The notes under the pieces are model-generated. The model had not been told where the DNA came from. It worked only from the letters and a program-made list of their open reading frames with translations, and did no database searches. Source: Diphasiastrum complanatum (taxonomy: Eukaryota > Streptophyta > Lycopodiopsida > Lycopodiales > Lycopodiaceae). From it: a stretch of 64,000 bases of DNA. A program made the translations under genes and the position numbers. Positions 42,790 through 51,959 of this stretch are shown here, piece by piece. Every line of letters begins with the position of its first letter. Positions within the stretch are counted from its first letter, which is position 1. The stretch is taken from positions 45,791,870-45,855,869 of the forward strand of contig CM055100.1 in NCBI GenBank assembly GCA_029204225.1, read 5' to 3'.

Positions 42790-43200
42790 GCTAGCAATGT
42801 AACGAGAAATAAGTTCAGTGGGCTGTAGACCTGTAAAAAGATAAGAAAGCTCTATAAACTGAGCCAACTGGATCTTCTGTGGATCAGTCTCTAGGTAAAT
42901 CTGAAAATATGTGTCAAGCTTAGCAAACCAATTCTCTAATAAGTTCCCGTCAGAGGAACCGGAATAGGTAGCAAGTTGTATCCTATCACGAAAATCTCGA
43001 GCAAATGGCTTAGGAACTGGGGGACGTGGAAAGAAACCAGGAGGTGGGGTAGGTGGAAGGAATTGTCCACCACCAGGCTGACTAGCAGAAGAACATGAAA
43101 TGGAGGGGGAGTCCCAAATGAAGGATAAACAGGAGCTTTACCAGGACCATGGGGCTGTAAAGAATCAATCTGTGACTGCATAGTGGCAAAGCCGGTCATA
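42790..43200 (-). pseudogene. Element C2 gag remnant
   Basis: In mixed frames: [20 protein letters not shown], then [20 protein letters not shown] joined directly to [19 protein letters not shown]. Compared with B about 70 codons of the Gag core, including the W-rich part, are deleted. The gag N-terminus found in B and C1 (MASSPT/MAHSPT) is missing. Confidence 0.65.
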
Positions 43201-43431
43201 ACCGTATCTAGGCGAAGAACGAGGCGAAAATCAGTAGAAAGGTGGAGACAATGCAAAAAGGGGTGGGTTGGGAAAGAGTACAAATAGGTTGAGTTGTGGA
43301 CAGCAAAAGGAAAGTAAAGTAAGGTACTGGAAGTAGGTGAGGGACCAGGGTGGGCTGGAAAATGGGCAGTAGGTGGGCAGCAATAGGGCGCCAGTCCTCC
43401 TCCAAACGATAGTGATAATCTGCAAAACAAG

Positions 43432-43433
<2 letters not shown>

Positions 43434-43516
<83 letters not shown>
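43434..43516. repeat. (GA)n array, about 83 bp, in C2 leader
   Basis: (CT)n in the orientation of C2. It separates the gag remnant from the periodic leader. Unlike the LINE-associated arrays it is not preceded by the TTAATAAA motif on either strand. Confidence 0.95.
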
Positions 43517-43522
43517 TGAAAT

Positions 43523-43935
43523 TGGATGCTGGGGAGCAGCTAGTAAGATCCACAAATGTCCTACAAAATGATGGAAACACCGCTGAAAATGGTGATGAAG
43601 TAGGGCACTGGACAGCCTCCAAACAATCAGCAAAATGGATAGCAAATCGGTGGAGAAATCCATCAAAGATAGCAAGGTAGTAGGGCATTGGGCAGCAGCT
43701 ACCAAAATCCACATGTAACCTGAAAAAAATGGAGAAAACTGCTGAAAATGGTGATGAAGTAGGGCGTTGGACAGCCTCCAATCAATCAGCAAAATGGGCA
43801 GCAAATCGGTGGAGAAAATCTACGAAAGTGACAAGGTAGTAGGGCGCTGGCCAGCCTCTACCAAATCTGGAAAAACAATGGAAATCTGATAAAAAAATTG
43901 ACGAAAGTGATGGGTTAGTAGGGCGCTGGACAGCC
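43523..43935 (-). repeat. Element C2 leader, about 80-bp tandem periodicity
   Basis: GTAGGGCRYTGGRCAGCC-like motifs at about 43600, 43681, 43760, 43840 and 43919, with a weaker one near 43525; spacing 79-81 bp. Neighbouring words (AATCAGCAAAATGG, CAAATCGGTGGAGAAA) also recur at this period. Confidence 0.8.
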
Positions 43936-43972
43936 TGTACTAAATCTGAAATAGTGGTGCAAAGGAAAGTAC

Positions 43973-43983
43973 TCTGATACCAA
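43973..43983 (-). promoter_or_regulatory. Element C2 primer-binding site
   Basis: The plus strand reads CTCTGATACCA directly before the LTR: TGGTATCAGAG on the minus strand. Confidence 0.85.
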
Positions 43984-44385
43984 GTTACGAATGAAGCCAC
44001 AATTGATCTGGAGCTAAGCTATGAAAGCATCACATAAGCAAGACTTAACCCTAGAAAGCAGGAAAGAAAGATTAAGGAGACTAAAGAGAGGGATCAATAT
44101 CATCAGCTGAGTAACAAATGACACTGATTCCCCACTTATAGCCTACAGGAAACCCTAAAAGGAAGCTTCCAGTGATACTGGGAGGGATAATAGTGCGCCC
44201 TCCAAGAAGACCCCCACTCTCCAGTAATATGTCCAAATGTCCAAATAATGAATAATAAGGCCCAAGGCCAACCATATAGTCTAAGTGTCAATAATGAATA
44301 AAAATAAGGGCCCAAGGCCTACTTATGCATAAAGTAAAGTAAATGTAAATGGACGTGGCGAATATAATGAGCCGAGTCCATAACT
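43983..44385 (-). repeat. Element C2 5' LTR, 403 bp
   Basis: Starts AGTTACGAATGAAGCC and ends GAGTCCATAACT on the plus strand, so AGTTA...TAACT as in element B. Reverse-complement similarity to the B LTR runs through the GGGCCCAAGGCC words. Confidence 0.85.
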
Positions 44386-45244
44386 CGTATGATATGTGCC
44401 AAGACTACCACCCCTCATGGTATCCTATGTGCTAAGTTTGCTACTCGTTTTCTTTTTCTTCAGCAGATTCAGCTCTGCTGGTACCAACAGGCGTATGATC
44501 TCTTACGACATCTGGGCAGCTCTATCATGGATCTTCCTCGTGGTACGCATTCATATATCCGAGGCTATTTATTCCGTCGATATATACAGTAGACTTGGAG
44601 CTCCCTCCCACCTTCCCACATTCAACTGAGCAATTACCAGACACACTTCCTCTCTCTGGATCCTTCTGGTTTGCCATTGTTGCCACTCTATCTCTCACAA
44701 CCCGTATCACATGGCCTGCACTATCATCTCGAGCAGTTGCGCATTTCCTCTCATCAGCTTGCTATTGAGACCGGTCGTGGAATATTCCATGGGAGCATCG
44801 CCTATGTCGCTTGTGCTCGTTGCAGGAGGTGGAAGATGAAGCCCATTTCCTCCTCAGATGTCCGTTGTATTATGAGATATGAGGGAGGTAGGTATCATTG
44901 TCTCTTTCGCGATGGCCCACATACACTTCACAGTTTTGTCTCCTATCCTAATGCTCTTTGCTTGGGGCTTCTTGTTCGTGAGATGCCTACTCTTCGTCAG
45001 TCTCATCTGCCTGTACCGGATCACATGGAGTTAGACTCCCAACAGCTACTTCTTACTGGCTTCTTTCGGACTCGAGCACATGCTAATGACTCCGACGATG
45101 AGATTCCTATCCCTGTGCCATCGTGGAAAAAGCCCAGAGTAGTCGCCACTTGCCTCCATCAGGGCCCACTGTACACTCCACTCAGCGGACACTTCACACT
45201 TACTTTTGCTGATATGTACATATTCTCTGCTTGGCCCGGGTTGT
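44386..45244 (+). pseudogene. LINE copy 3 ORF2, C-terminal region
   Basis: Continues ORF2 right of C2: MICAKTTTPHGILCAKFATR, QQIQLCWYQQAYDLLRHLGS, then after shifts SHGLHYHLEQLRISSHQLAI, a cysteine/histidine motif (CRLCSLQEVEDEAHFLLRCP) and YYEIRG, a conserved LINE C-terminal knuckle. The end is DSDDEIPIPVPSWKKPRVVA. Several frameshifts. The 3' untranslated region begins before the E insertion. Confidence 0.7.
45233..45244. repeat. 12-bp direct repeat flanking element E, left (GGCCCGGGTTGT)
   Basis: Exact copy at 47581-47592. Beyond the right copy the LINE 3' untranslated region continues (AGGCTTATTTCAC), so the repeat bounds an insertion. Confidence 0.85.
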
Positions 45245-45269
45245 GGGCATTGGTATTACCGCCTCATAG

Positions 45270-45960
45270 ACATGGTGAACATAAGATTGAGCTTATTCCG
45301 GATCCTGTCCTATAAATAGACCACCTTATAGAATGAGTTTGAGAGAGGAAGAGGAGGTGAGGAAGATGCTAGAGGACTATCTTGCACATGGGCAGATTAG
45401 GCCTAGCTTCTCACCTTTTGCCTCGCCGATCATTCTAGTAAAAAAGAAGGACGAATCTTGGCATATGTGTGTGGATTATCGAGGCCTTAATAAGATTACT
45501 ATTAAGCATCGATATCCTATGCCACGTATTGATGATTTGCTTGATGCTCTTCATGGTGCCACTGTATGTAGTAAGATTGACTTGAAGAGTGCGTATCATC
45601 AGGTTAGAGTTCATAAAACTGCCTCTCGAACTCGGTTTGGTCATTATGAGTATCTTGTGATGCCCTTTGGTTTGACTAGCGCCCCAGCTACATTCATGAT
45701 GTTGATGAAAGATGTACTCAAACCGTATATGGGTAAGTTTGTTGTAAACTTTATTGATGATATTTTGACTTATAGTGGCAGGTGAGGCCAAGCGTGTGAC
45801 CCACCTTAGGACTGTGTTGTCTACCTTGAGGGAAAACAAATTGTTTGCTAATGCCAAAAAGAGCGAACTTTTTAAGAAGGAAATTGAGTATCTAGGTCAT
45901 ATTGTGACTGTTGATGAAGTAAGACCGGATCCTAAAAAGTCGTTGTGTGGCCTGTGCCAA
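45270..45960 (+). pseudogene. Element E reverse transcriptase
   Basis: Open over 150 codons from 45333: [100 protein letters not shown] and the active site [13 protein letters not shown] (FIDD). A frame change near 45780 leads to LRTVLSTLRENKLFANAKKS and EIEYLGHIVTVDEVRPDP (thumb). The best preserved RT palm in the window, but truncated upstream. Confidence 0.8.
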
Positions 45961-46029
45961 CTGATTTGACAACATTGAAGCCTTTTCTAGGATTGGTGGT
46001 GTTTTAGAAAATATGTTAAGAATTACTCT

Positions 46030-46440
46030 TGTATCGCAGCCCCTTTGAATCAAAAGAACAAGTTGTTGACCCTCTAAAACCCTATATCCTTGATACGGAT
46101 GCGAGTGACATTGTTTTGGGGGGCAGTGCTGATGCAGGAGGGAAGGCTTGTAGCCTTCGAGAGCAAGAAGCTCACCTCGGCACAACAGAATTGCCCAACT
46201 CATGAGAAAGAGTTGTTTGCCATAATCCATGCGTTAAAGGTGTGGAGGCATTATTTGTACGGATCCGAGTTTTATGTGTACACTGATCATGATACATTGA
46301 GGTATTTCTGCAAACAGCCCGATCTCAGAGGCCGATAGGCGAGATGGTCTGAACTTATGCAAGAATTTCAGATGGAAATTCGGTATAAGATTGTATCGAT
46401 GGACTTTATTACACACTCGCCTCGTACGCAGCTTCAACAT
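46030..46440 (+). pseudogene. Element E RNase H
   Basis: DADASD-type start degraded (LIRMRVTLFWGAVLMQEGR), then VAFESKKLTSAQQNCPTHEK, ELFAIIHALKVWRHYLYGSE and FYVYTDHDTLRYFCKQPDLR, covering conserved E and D positions. A stop follows at 46336-46338, then a region shortened towards integrase. Confidence 0.75.
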
Positions 46441-47130
46441 GATACCATAATGGTTGTGCTTGACAGACTCACAAAAAATGGCTCATTTCATTCCAACCCA
46501 TGTTAAGATTGATGCACCTGGGGTAGCTGATCTATTTATATAGCATGTGTTCAAACTTCATGGGTTAACATCATCCATAGTGTCTGATAGAGATCCACGC
46601 TTTACGGGTCATTTTTGGACTATCGTAATGGATAAGCTTGAGGTGCAATTGAGAATGAGTATAACTGATCACCCGAAACGGATGGTCAAACCGAGAGAGT
46701 TAACCAAACCATGGAGGACATGCTTAGGGCTTACGAAAGTGTTAAGCAAATGCAATGGGAGAGACATTTGCCATTGTTGGAGTTTGCTTATAATGATAAA
46801 AAGAATGCTTCAACTAAGATGAGTCTTTTTGAATTGAATTATGGTTTTAGGCCAGCTAGTCCAATTACGGTAGGGGTACCTCATAGAGTGCCTAGTGTTG
46901 TTGACTTTCTAACTCACATGGTACAGATGCTTGAGTTAACCAAGAAAAATGTGAAACAGGCAATGGATTGCGCAAAGACATTTGCTGATCTCGGGACATG
47001 GTGTTTCTCTTGATTCCAAAGGATTCAACTTCTCTTAAGACAGGGAAGTGTTACAAGTTATCTCCGCGTTATTGTGGACCCTGGAAAATAATTAAAAAGC
47101 TTAATGATGTTGCTTATAAACTAAGGTGGG
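46441..47130 (+). pseudogene. Element E integrase
   Basis: Joined to RNase H with loss of the zinc domain. Core pieces: IMVVLDRLTKN, VFKLHGLTSSIVSDRDPRFT and GHFWTIVMDKLEVQLRMSIT, then in the next frame MEDMLRAYESVKQMQWERHL, LLEFAYNDKKNASTKMSLFE and LNYGFRPASPITVGVPHRVP. The third catalytic residue lies in the frame-changed part near 46690. Stops and shifts throughout. Confidence 0.75.
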
Positions 47131-47580
47131 GTATTGGGTCTTAATTTAGAGGCTGCTGGACTGACCTCCTAAAAAGTAGGAGAGTTGACCGGTCAACGGG
47201 ACACGTGTCATATGCTCATTGGGACACTGGGTCCAGTGCACGAGTGACACGGGTCGAACAGTCCTCCTACTCGCTTGCCAATGTGTCAGGGTACTGCCAA
47301 GTGGCAAGTGTCGATTGTGCATGGGGGTTCGCCATGTGTCGTCGTTAGGAAAGGGTCAAGGTTAAGTGGGTGCTTGAGGATTGTGTATAAGTGAGCCTAA
47401 AGGGAGGCATTCCTCATCATAATCTATGCAGCAAGTGGCTGGGAGGAGACTTAGCGGCAGTCTTATGTGTTTATGTGGGATAGTTTGCCATGTAGTTTGA
47501 AGAGAAATCAATAAAGTGGGTAATTTGGAGCCTACTTTGGTGTGCTTTGGGTTGTATTCAGATAGCTTTGTGATATATCT
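47130..47580 (+). repeat. Element E probable 3' LTR or U3-R segment
   Basis: Follows a purine tract (AAGGTGGGG, about 47123-47131). It contains GTGTATAAGTGAGCC (TATA-like, about 47383), a polyadenylation-like AATAAAG (47510) and ends TGATATATCT at the right direct repeat. No second copy exists in the window, so the boundaries are not proved. Confidence 0.5.
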
Positions 47581-47592
47581 GGCCCGGGTTGT

Positions 47593-47750
47593 AGGCTTAT
47601 TTCACTTCTACTTTGTTCTGCTTTCATTTGTGGCTAGTTTATGGCGTTTTACGGCCATGTCCTCCTATGGATGATGCTCCCGCTGTTGCTTGTACATATT
47701 TTCTTTTTGGTCTTATGCACCCATGGGTGCCCAAAAGACGTTAATAAAGC

Positions 47751-47818
<68 letters not shown>
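47593..47818 (+). repeat. LINE copy 3 3' end with (CT)n tail
   Basis: The 3' untranslated region ends CCAAAAGACGTTAATAAAGC then TTTCTCTCTTT and (CT)n at about 47753-47818. The last 60 bp align with those of copies 1 and 2. Confidence 0.8.
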
Positions 47819-47822
<4 letters not shown>

Positions 47823-48136
47823 ACCTCACATTATGGCTATTTCTCATTCTAAAACCCTAAAAAAAGTGTAACCCTAAAAAAGCCCTTATTTTTTTTGAAA
47901 ATGCCTCTCCCTCACCCTGATCACGCTGGCTCCTATGCGCTCTCTTTTTCCACGCATATATATATCATTTTCTCTCTCTACGAAACGTCTAGATTTCTCT
48001 CTCTACTCTTTTTCTGGAAATTCCAGAAAAGTGCCGGTCACCCTCAGCTGCACCCTTCATCTGCCTGTCATTGAAGACTTAGGGCACACATGGCCCAATC
48101 AACAGTCAGGAATCGTCTTTTATCCATGACAGCCTA

Positions 48137-48190
<54 letters not shown>

Positions 48191-49030
48191 GAATTTTCAG
48201 CAAAGATCCAGAAATCTAGAAGAAATGGTGGTCAAAGACCAAAATCATAGAGTTCTCCAAATGATGATAAACCAATAATGATGAAGGCAAATGTACGAGT
48301 GTTCATAGTGGATTCACAGAGTTGGTGGAATCGCCTCAAGTAAATCGATAGAGCACTTTCTGCGAAGTGATGTCTGGAAACCAACAGTACGAGGGCCAAG
48401 AGAGCACTGCCCTTGAGCAAGGGAACAGCTGGAAAACACTTGTAGATGGGCCGATAGACTTTTGTGGCTGTAGGAGTTTTGGACGCAACTGTAGATATGA
48501 GTTGTTGATTTTACAACAAGCTACTGCCTTGATTGTTGATATTTCCTGCTGATGAGTTTGCAAGAAAAATAAATTTGACTCTGGATTCTCCTTTTTGATG
48601 GAATGATTGAGCTATTGGAGGTGAATAACAGGTGAGTTGGAGCTGCAGGTGAAAAGAATCAGCCAGATCTGCAATGAATGGAGTTACAGACAATAAATAA
48701 GTGATGATCGCCTGCTTGTATGCAAATTCAAGAGTGAAGAAATGATGCTGTAGACATGCATGAGTTTTGGCTGATTCCTGCTACCAAGCCGATGAAGAAA
48801 AGTATGACTCGTCCCCCAGGAGCAATGATGAACAGCATGGCCAAAAGCTATGACTCTGTGCAAGGAACTGATGGAGTGATTTAGACAGCACACGATGAGG
48901 TGATGGATAGCAGGAGATGGATTGATCGTTCTTATCAGGAAATGATGGATAGAGCTGTAGGAGCAGGCAAAATAGTCTCTCCCCAGCACAGGAACTGTGC
49001 TGTAATGCCAAGTTATTGGCGATTCAATAT
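47819..49030. other. No gene recognised; contains a (CT)n array
   Basis: Pyrimidine-rich up to about 48010, with an ATATATAT run at 47957. A (CT)n array lies at 48139-48186 preceded by CAGCCTACATT, not by the LINE end motif. The remainder has only short, unconvincing open frames. Confidence 0.5.
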
Positions 49031-49038
49031 CACATAAC
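49031..49038. repeat. 8-bp target duplication of hAT-like element, left (CACATAAC)
   Basis: Exact copy at 49695-49702. Eight bases is characteristic of hAT transposons. Confidence 0.8.
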
Positions 49039-49694
49039 CAAGGTTTTATGGTAGCTTTCGAATCGCCTTTCCGAATTGTGTTTGAATCGGATTTGAATCG
49101 GCTTCTTCAGGTTCGAACCGGTGAATCGGTTTGAGTTATTCTCCCCCCCCCTTCCTTAATTTCTACCCTTTGATTATGTCAAAAACAAGTGCTTTCTTAG
49201 TGTTAATGGGTAACATGTAGATTATAATTCCAAATTCGTGATTAGACGATAGTGAAATTCGAATTTTGACATGGAACTTCAAACTTCCAAGTTCCAACTC
49301 CCGAGTCTTGTTACCTAACAATACATGTCACCTGTGATTTAGGGTTCTTGATCCATCTGTTGCCTAGCTATGATCTATCGGATGTCATCAGTGACATTAG
49401 CTAGTAGATACTTCCATACATGACTAGAAAGATAGTCCTTGAAAAAATCGAACCGTTTTTTTGGCATAACTAGAAAGATAGTCCTTTGGAAAATGCAAAA
49501 AAATGGTTGGAACTGTTCTTTTTGGCATGATGAAAGATAGTCCTTTGGAAAATGCCAAAAAAATGGTTCGAACCGTTTTTTTTGGCATAAAATGCCAAGA
49601 AAAACGGATCTAACCTTCTTTTTGTTCTTCCGGTTCGAACCAAAAAAATGGTTTGAACCGGGCCGATTCGAACCGGCGGTTCGACACAACTATG
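49039..49694. mobile_element. Non-autonomous hAT-like element, 656 bp
   Basis: Bounded by CACATAAC on both sides. The left end CAAGGTTTTATGGTAG resembles the left end of the large hAT (CAATGTTTTAGGGG). The right end in reverse complement is CATAGTTGTGTCGAACC. Both subterminal regions are full of GGTTCGAACCGG/TTTGAATCGG words, probably transposase-binding sites. The middle has about three tandem units of roughly 60 bp (AGAAAGATAGTCCTTTGGAA, 49420-49590) and a 37-bp near-perfect palindrome centred on GGTTCGAACC (49552-49588). No transposase coding sequence, so mobilisation would need an enzyme supplied from elsewhere. Confidence 0.75.
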
Positions 49695-49702
49695 CACATA
49701 AC

Positions 49703-50439
49703 ATAGGTATAGAGAAATCTGCAAATGTATAGCTGAATCAATTGGAGAACACTAGCAATTTAAGCTGCATGGAATGCTAATCTGTGCTAGCCAAACTAGG
49801 CTGAACTAAAGACTAAGCTCTGCACCCAGATACCAAGAGTTAGAATGTCCATAAACATTTAATAGATGCTAGGTGTCAAATGTGGGGCTCTATGCCTCAT
49901 TGCTTACAATTTTGATGACAGCTATTTGTGTTTGCCTAAATAACTGGCCAGTGCCAAGTAAGTGTCTATGATAAATGGCATGTAGCTGACTTTCCTTGGT
50001 ATAAGGTGTACATTTAACCCCTTGTTTTTTACACAATTGCTGTTATTGCTACTGAATGTAAGTTGTACGATAGGCTTCTGCTCTGATGCAGGCAGTTAGT
50101 GTCTTGGTTCTAGTGGCTATCCTGTACTTCCAAGAGGCAAATCACTTTTATGCCCTTAAAAAATGAATGGAAGTGACTTCAAGATTCAGGAACATATGAA
50201 TTTGCACTTGCTGTCACTGGATGCTTGTTTTTGGCATATGGCTCATGAAATTCACATCACAGACACATCCCTTTCCTGAAATATTTACAGCATGTGAATT
50301 TATGCTGCAACATCTCTTAGGTAGATAGTGTTCAGTTCAATAATCTTTTGTGTGAGATTATTTAAATCAATACTGCGATGGAGTTAGCAAACATATGTCA
50401 TTTATGCTGTTTTCAGCTTCACGTGCCTTGACTATGCAG
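49703..50439. other. No gene recognised
   Basis: Non-repetitive-looking AT-rich sequence. A pyrimidine-rich tract and AG precede the candidate exon at 50440. Another AG-bounded open segment (AVSVLVLVAILYFQEANHFY, from about 50090) ends in a stop and is weaker. Confidence 0.4.
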
Positions 50440-50508
50440 GTTGCTGAAAAAGCTGATAAAAAGTTATATAACATGATTGATGTGTTACGAGGAGGAAGCA
50501 TGCGCTAG
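50440..50508 (+). CDS. Candidate terminal exon of an unidentified host gene
   Basis: After a good acceptor (TTTTCAGCTTCACGTGCCTTG region, ACTATGCAG at 50431-50439) the frame reads VAEKADKKLYNMIDVLRGGS then MR and TAG at 50506-50508. Phase 0, compatible with the donor of the candidate exon at 26119-26206. Lysine-rich amphipathic helix, no retroelement similarity. Not recognised; supported only by splice consensus and composition. Confidence 0.25.
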   Translation, partial: VAEKADKKLYNMIDVLRGGSMR

Positions 50509-51950
50509 GGATCAAACGAAACGCCACAGGTTCTCAAGTATCCCAAGAGTTGGTGTCGCATCACTAAAGAGCACTTATTTCTGTGCCATATGAAATTAGA
50601 ACAATATGAAGTTAACTATGTAAGTTGGTTTCCTGACTGTAAAGTGAAGCATCATTTTTTCTATTTAATACTCAACAGAAATATCAAAGGTTTACAAATT
50701 TCTGGAAGATTTTGACTTTAGATAGCTGTTTTTTGTTCGGAGCTTTCAAAGACCAGTGGTCTTATTTAGGGAAGCAGACTTCTAGAAGCATGTTTCAGAA
50801 GTACATCACTCCAAAACATTTTTCAACTTGCTGGTCAATGTGCACAGCTGTGATCTTCATACAGTGTTAATCTGGTCTATTTCATGTCATTTAATAAACT
50901 GTCTCTAAGCCGTTAAAAATTGTGTTTTCTTAGGTGATTAGATTGGGTTTGATTAGATTGGGTTTGTTGAGTGCTCTCTACTCTGGCATGCTATTTTGTA
51001 GATTTGGGAAATGAAAACAGAGATATTTTAGAGATTATCCATCAAAAATTAGATGTTGAATTTTTGTTGTTTATATAAGCATATGAGCACTGATAACTAT
51101 GGGGAAATCTCAAATTTTATTGTGCTTGTGTTTCAATATCAATTGATCGTAACAAATATAAATCTTTCAGAAAGTTGTGCCTTGTTCATGATCAGGGTCT
51201 TTCCTGACCCGTCTTATACCAACCCCCCGGGTGATGCTGAATGTCTCCAATCTGCTTTATGGAAACAGTGTCAGGAGTTCACTACAATTATCGTGCTGTT
51301 ATTGTTTGTCTTTGCACCACGCTGTAGAGAGATGCCAGTTGACATTGTTGTGAATTTCTTTTGCTGAATACCTCTGTTGATAGGTTTTGTTGCTGATGAC
51401 ATTGCCCTTACAGTATTCTGGACTGAGATTTTCTTTTCAACCATTGAGTTATCCTCCTGTAGCTATATATATGATTGGAATTGTGATGTGATAAATTTCT
51501 TTTGTTTCTTCAAAAACAAGGGGAGTTACAGTGTACCTGAACATGTGGAAGGCCACACGAAAGATTACTTTTACTGTACATTGCCATTCAATGGTTATCA
51601 TTGCCTCAGAAGCAGCTGCAGCATAACTTGCAGTAATTTCTATTAAGAACCTTTTTTACTACAGTCACAGGCTTAAGTAAAGTTACCATAGTTTAGGGAT
51701 ACTCCTCAATATAATCCAGATAGATTTTTTATACCTATTCAAGTGATGAGAAATCTTTACGTAAGTGAAATGGGAAAAAAGGTATGCGTCCCTCAGAGTC
51801 GAGTTTTGTTTGTATTGTAGTTTTCAAGTTTTCATCTCTAAATTGAGACGCAATCACTTTTTCTGTCACAAAATGGAATTAGATATCAATATGTTTAGTT
51901 TTAGAACGAAATCTACAGTTGAGACTGAGAGAGATATAGCTAAGATTATC
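50509..51950. other. No gene recognised
   Basis: AT-rich sequence, possibly 3' untranslated region or intergenic if the exon above is real. Open frames of about 100 codons (51053-51367, 51377-51646) have no family resemblance. ATTAGATTGGGTTTG is tandemly repeated near 50940-50968. Confidence 0.4.
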
Positions 51951-51959
51951 ACAAAAGAC

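Larger units (their letters stand above)
35756..44385 (-). mobile_element. Element C2: non-autonomous gypsy relative hosting element D
   Basis: Minus-strand element, about 4.5 kb without element D. It has a 5' LTR (43983-44385), primer-binding site, periodic leader, partial gag, repeat-coding region, protease and a 293-codon ORF of unknown function where RT and integrase should be, then a 3' LTR lacking its inner end. LTR, leader, gag start and protease are clearly related to element B, so B-like elements may have supplied the enzymes. Inserted in LINE copy 3. Confidence 0.75.
45245..47580 (+). mobile_element. Element E: 5'-truncated Ty3/gypsy fragment with 3' LTR-like end
   Basis: Starts inside pol, a few residues before RT ([13 protein letters not shown]), without 5' LTR, gag or protease. 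It runs through RT, RNase H and integrase to a probable 3' LTR (from about 47130). Bounded by 12-bp direct repeats, longer than the 5 bp of LTR integrases. Inserted in the 3' untranslated region of LINE copy 3. Confidence 0.7.
33222..47818 (+). mobile_element. LINE copy 3, near full span, interrupted by C2 and E, ending in (CT)n
   Basis: Host of the nest. In order: CT-rich 5' untranslated region (33222-33826), ORF1 (33827-34570), ORF2 endonuclease to connection region (34571-35755), [C2 insertion], ORF2 C-terminus (44386-45244), [E insertion], 3' untranslated region (47593-47752) and (CT)n tail (47753-47818). Removing C2 joins IQATMLGS to MICAKTTTPHGIL in one frame, which shows the two LINE halves belong together. 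Frameshifts, stops and an internal deletion between ORF1 and endonuclease make the copy inactive. Confidence 0.7.

Noticed and set aside
49552-49588. Possible tRNA because of GGTTCGAACC words
   Set aside because: No acceptor stem, anticodon arm or D arm can be built; the words recur as subterminal repeats of the hAT-like element.
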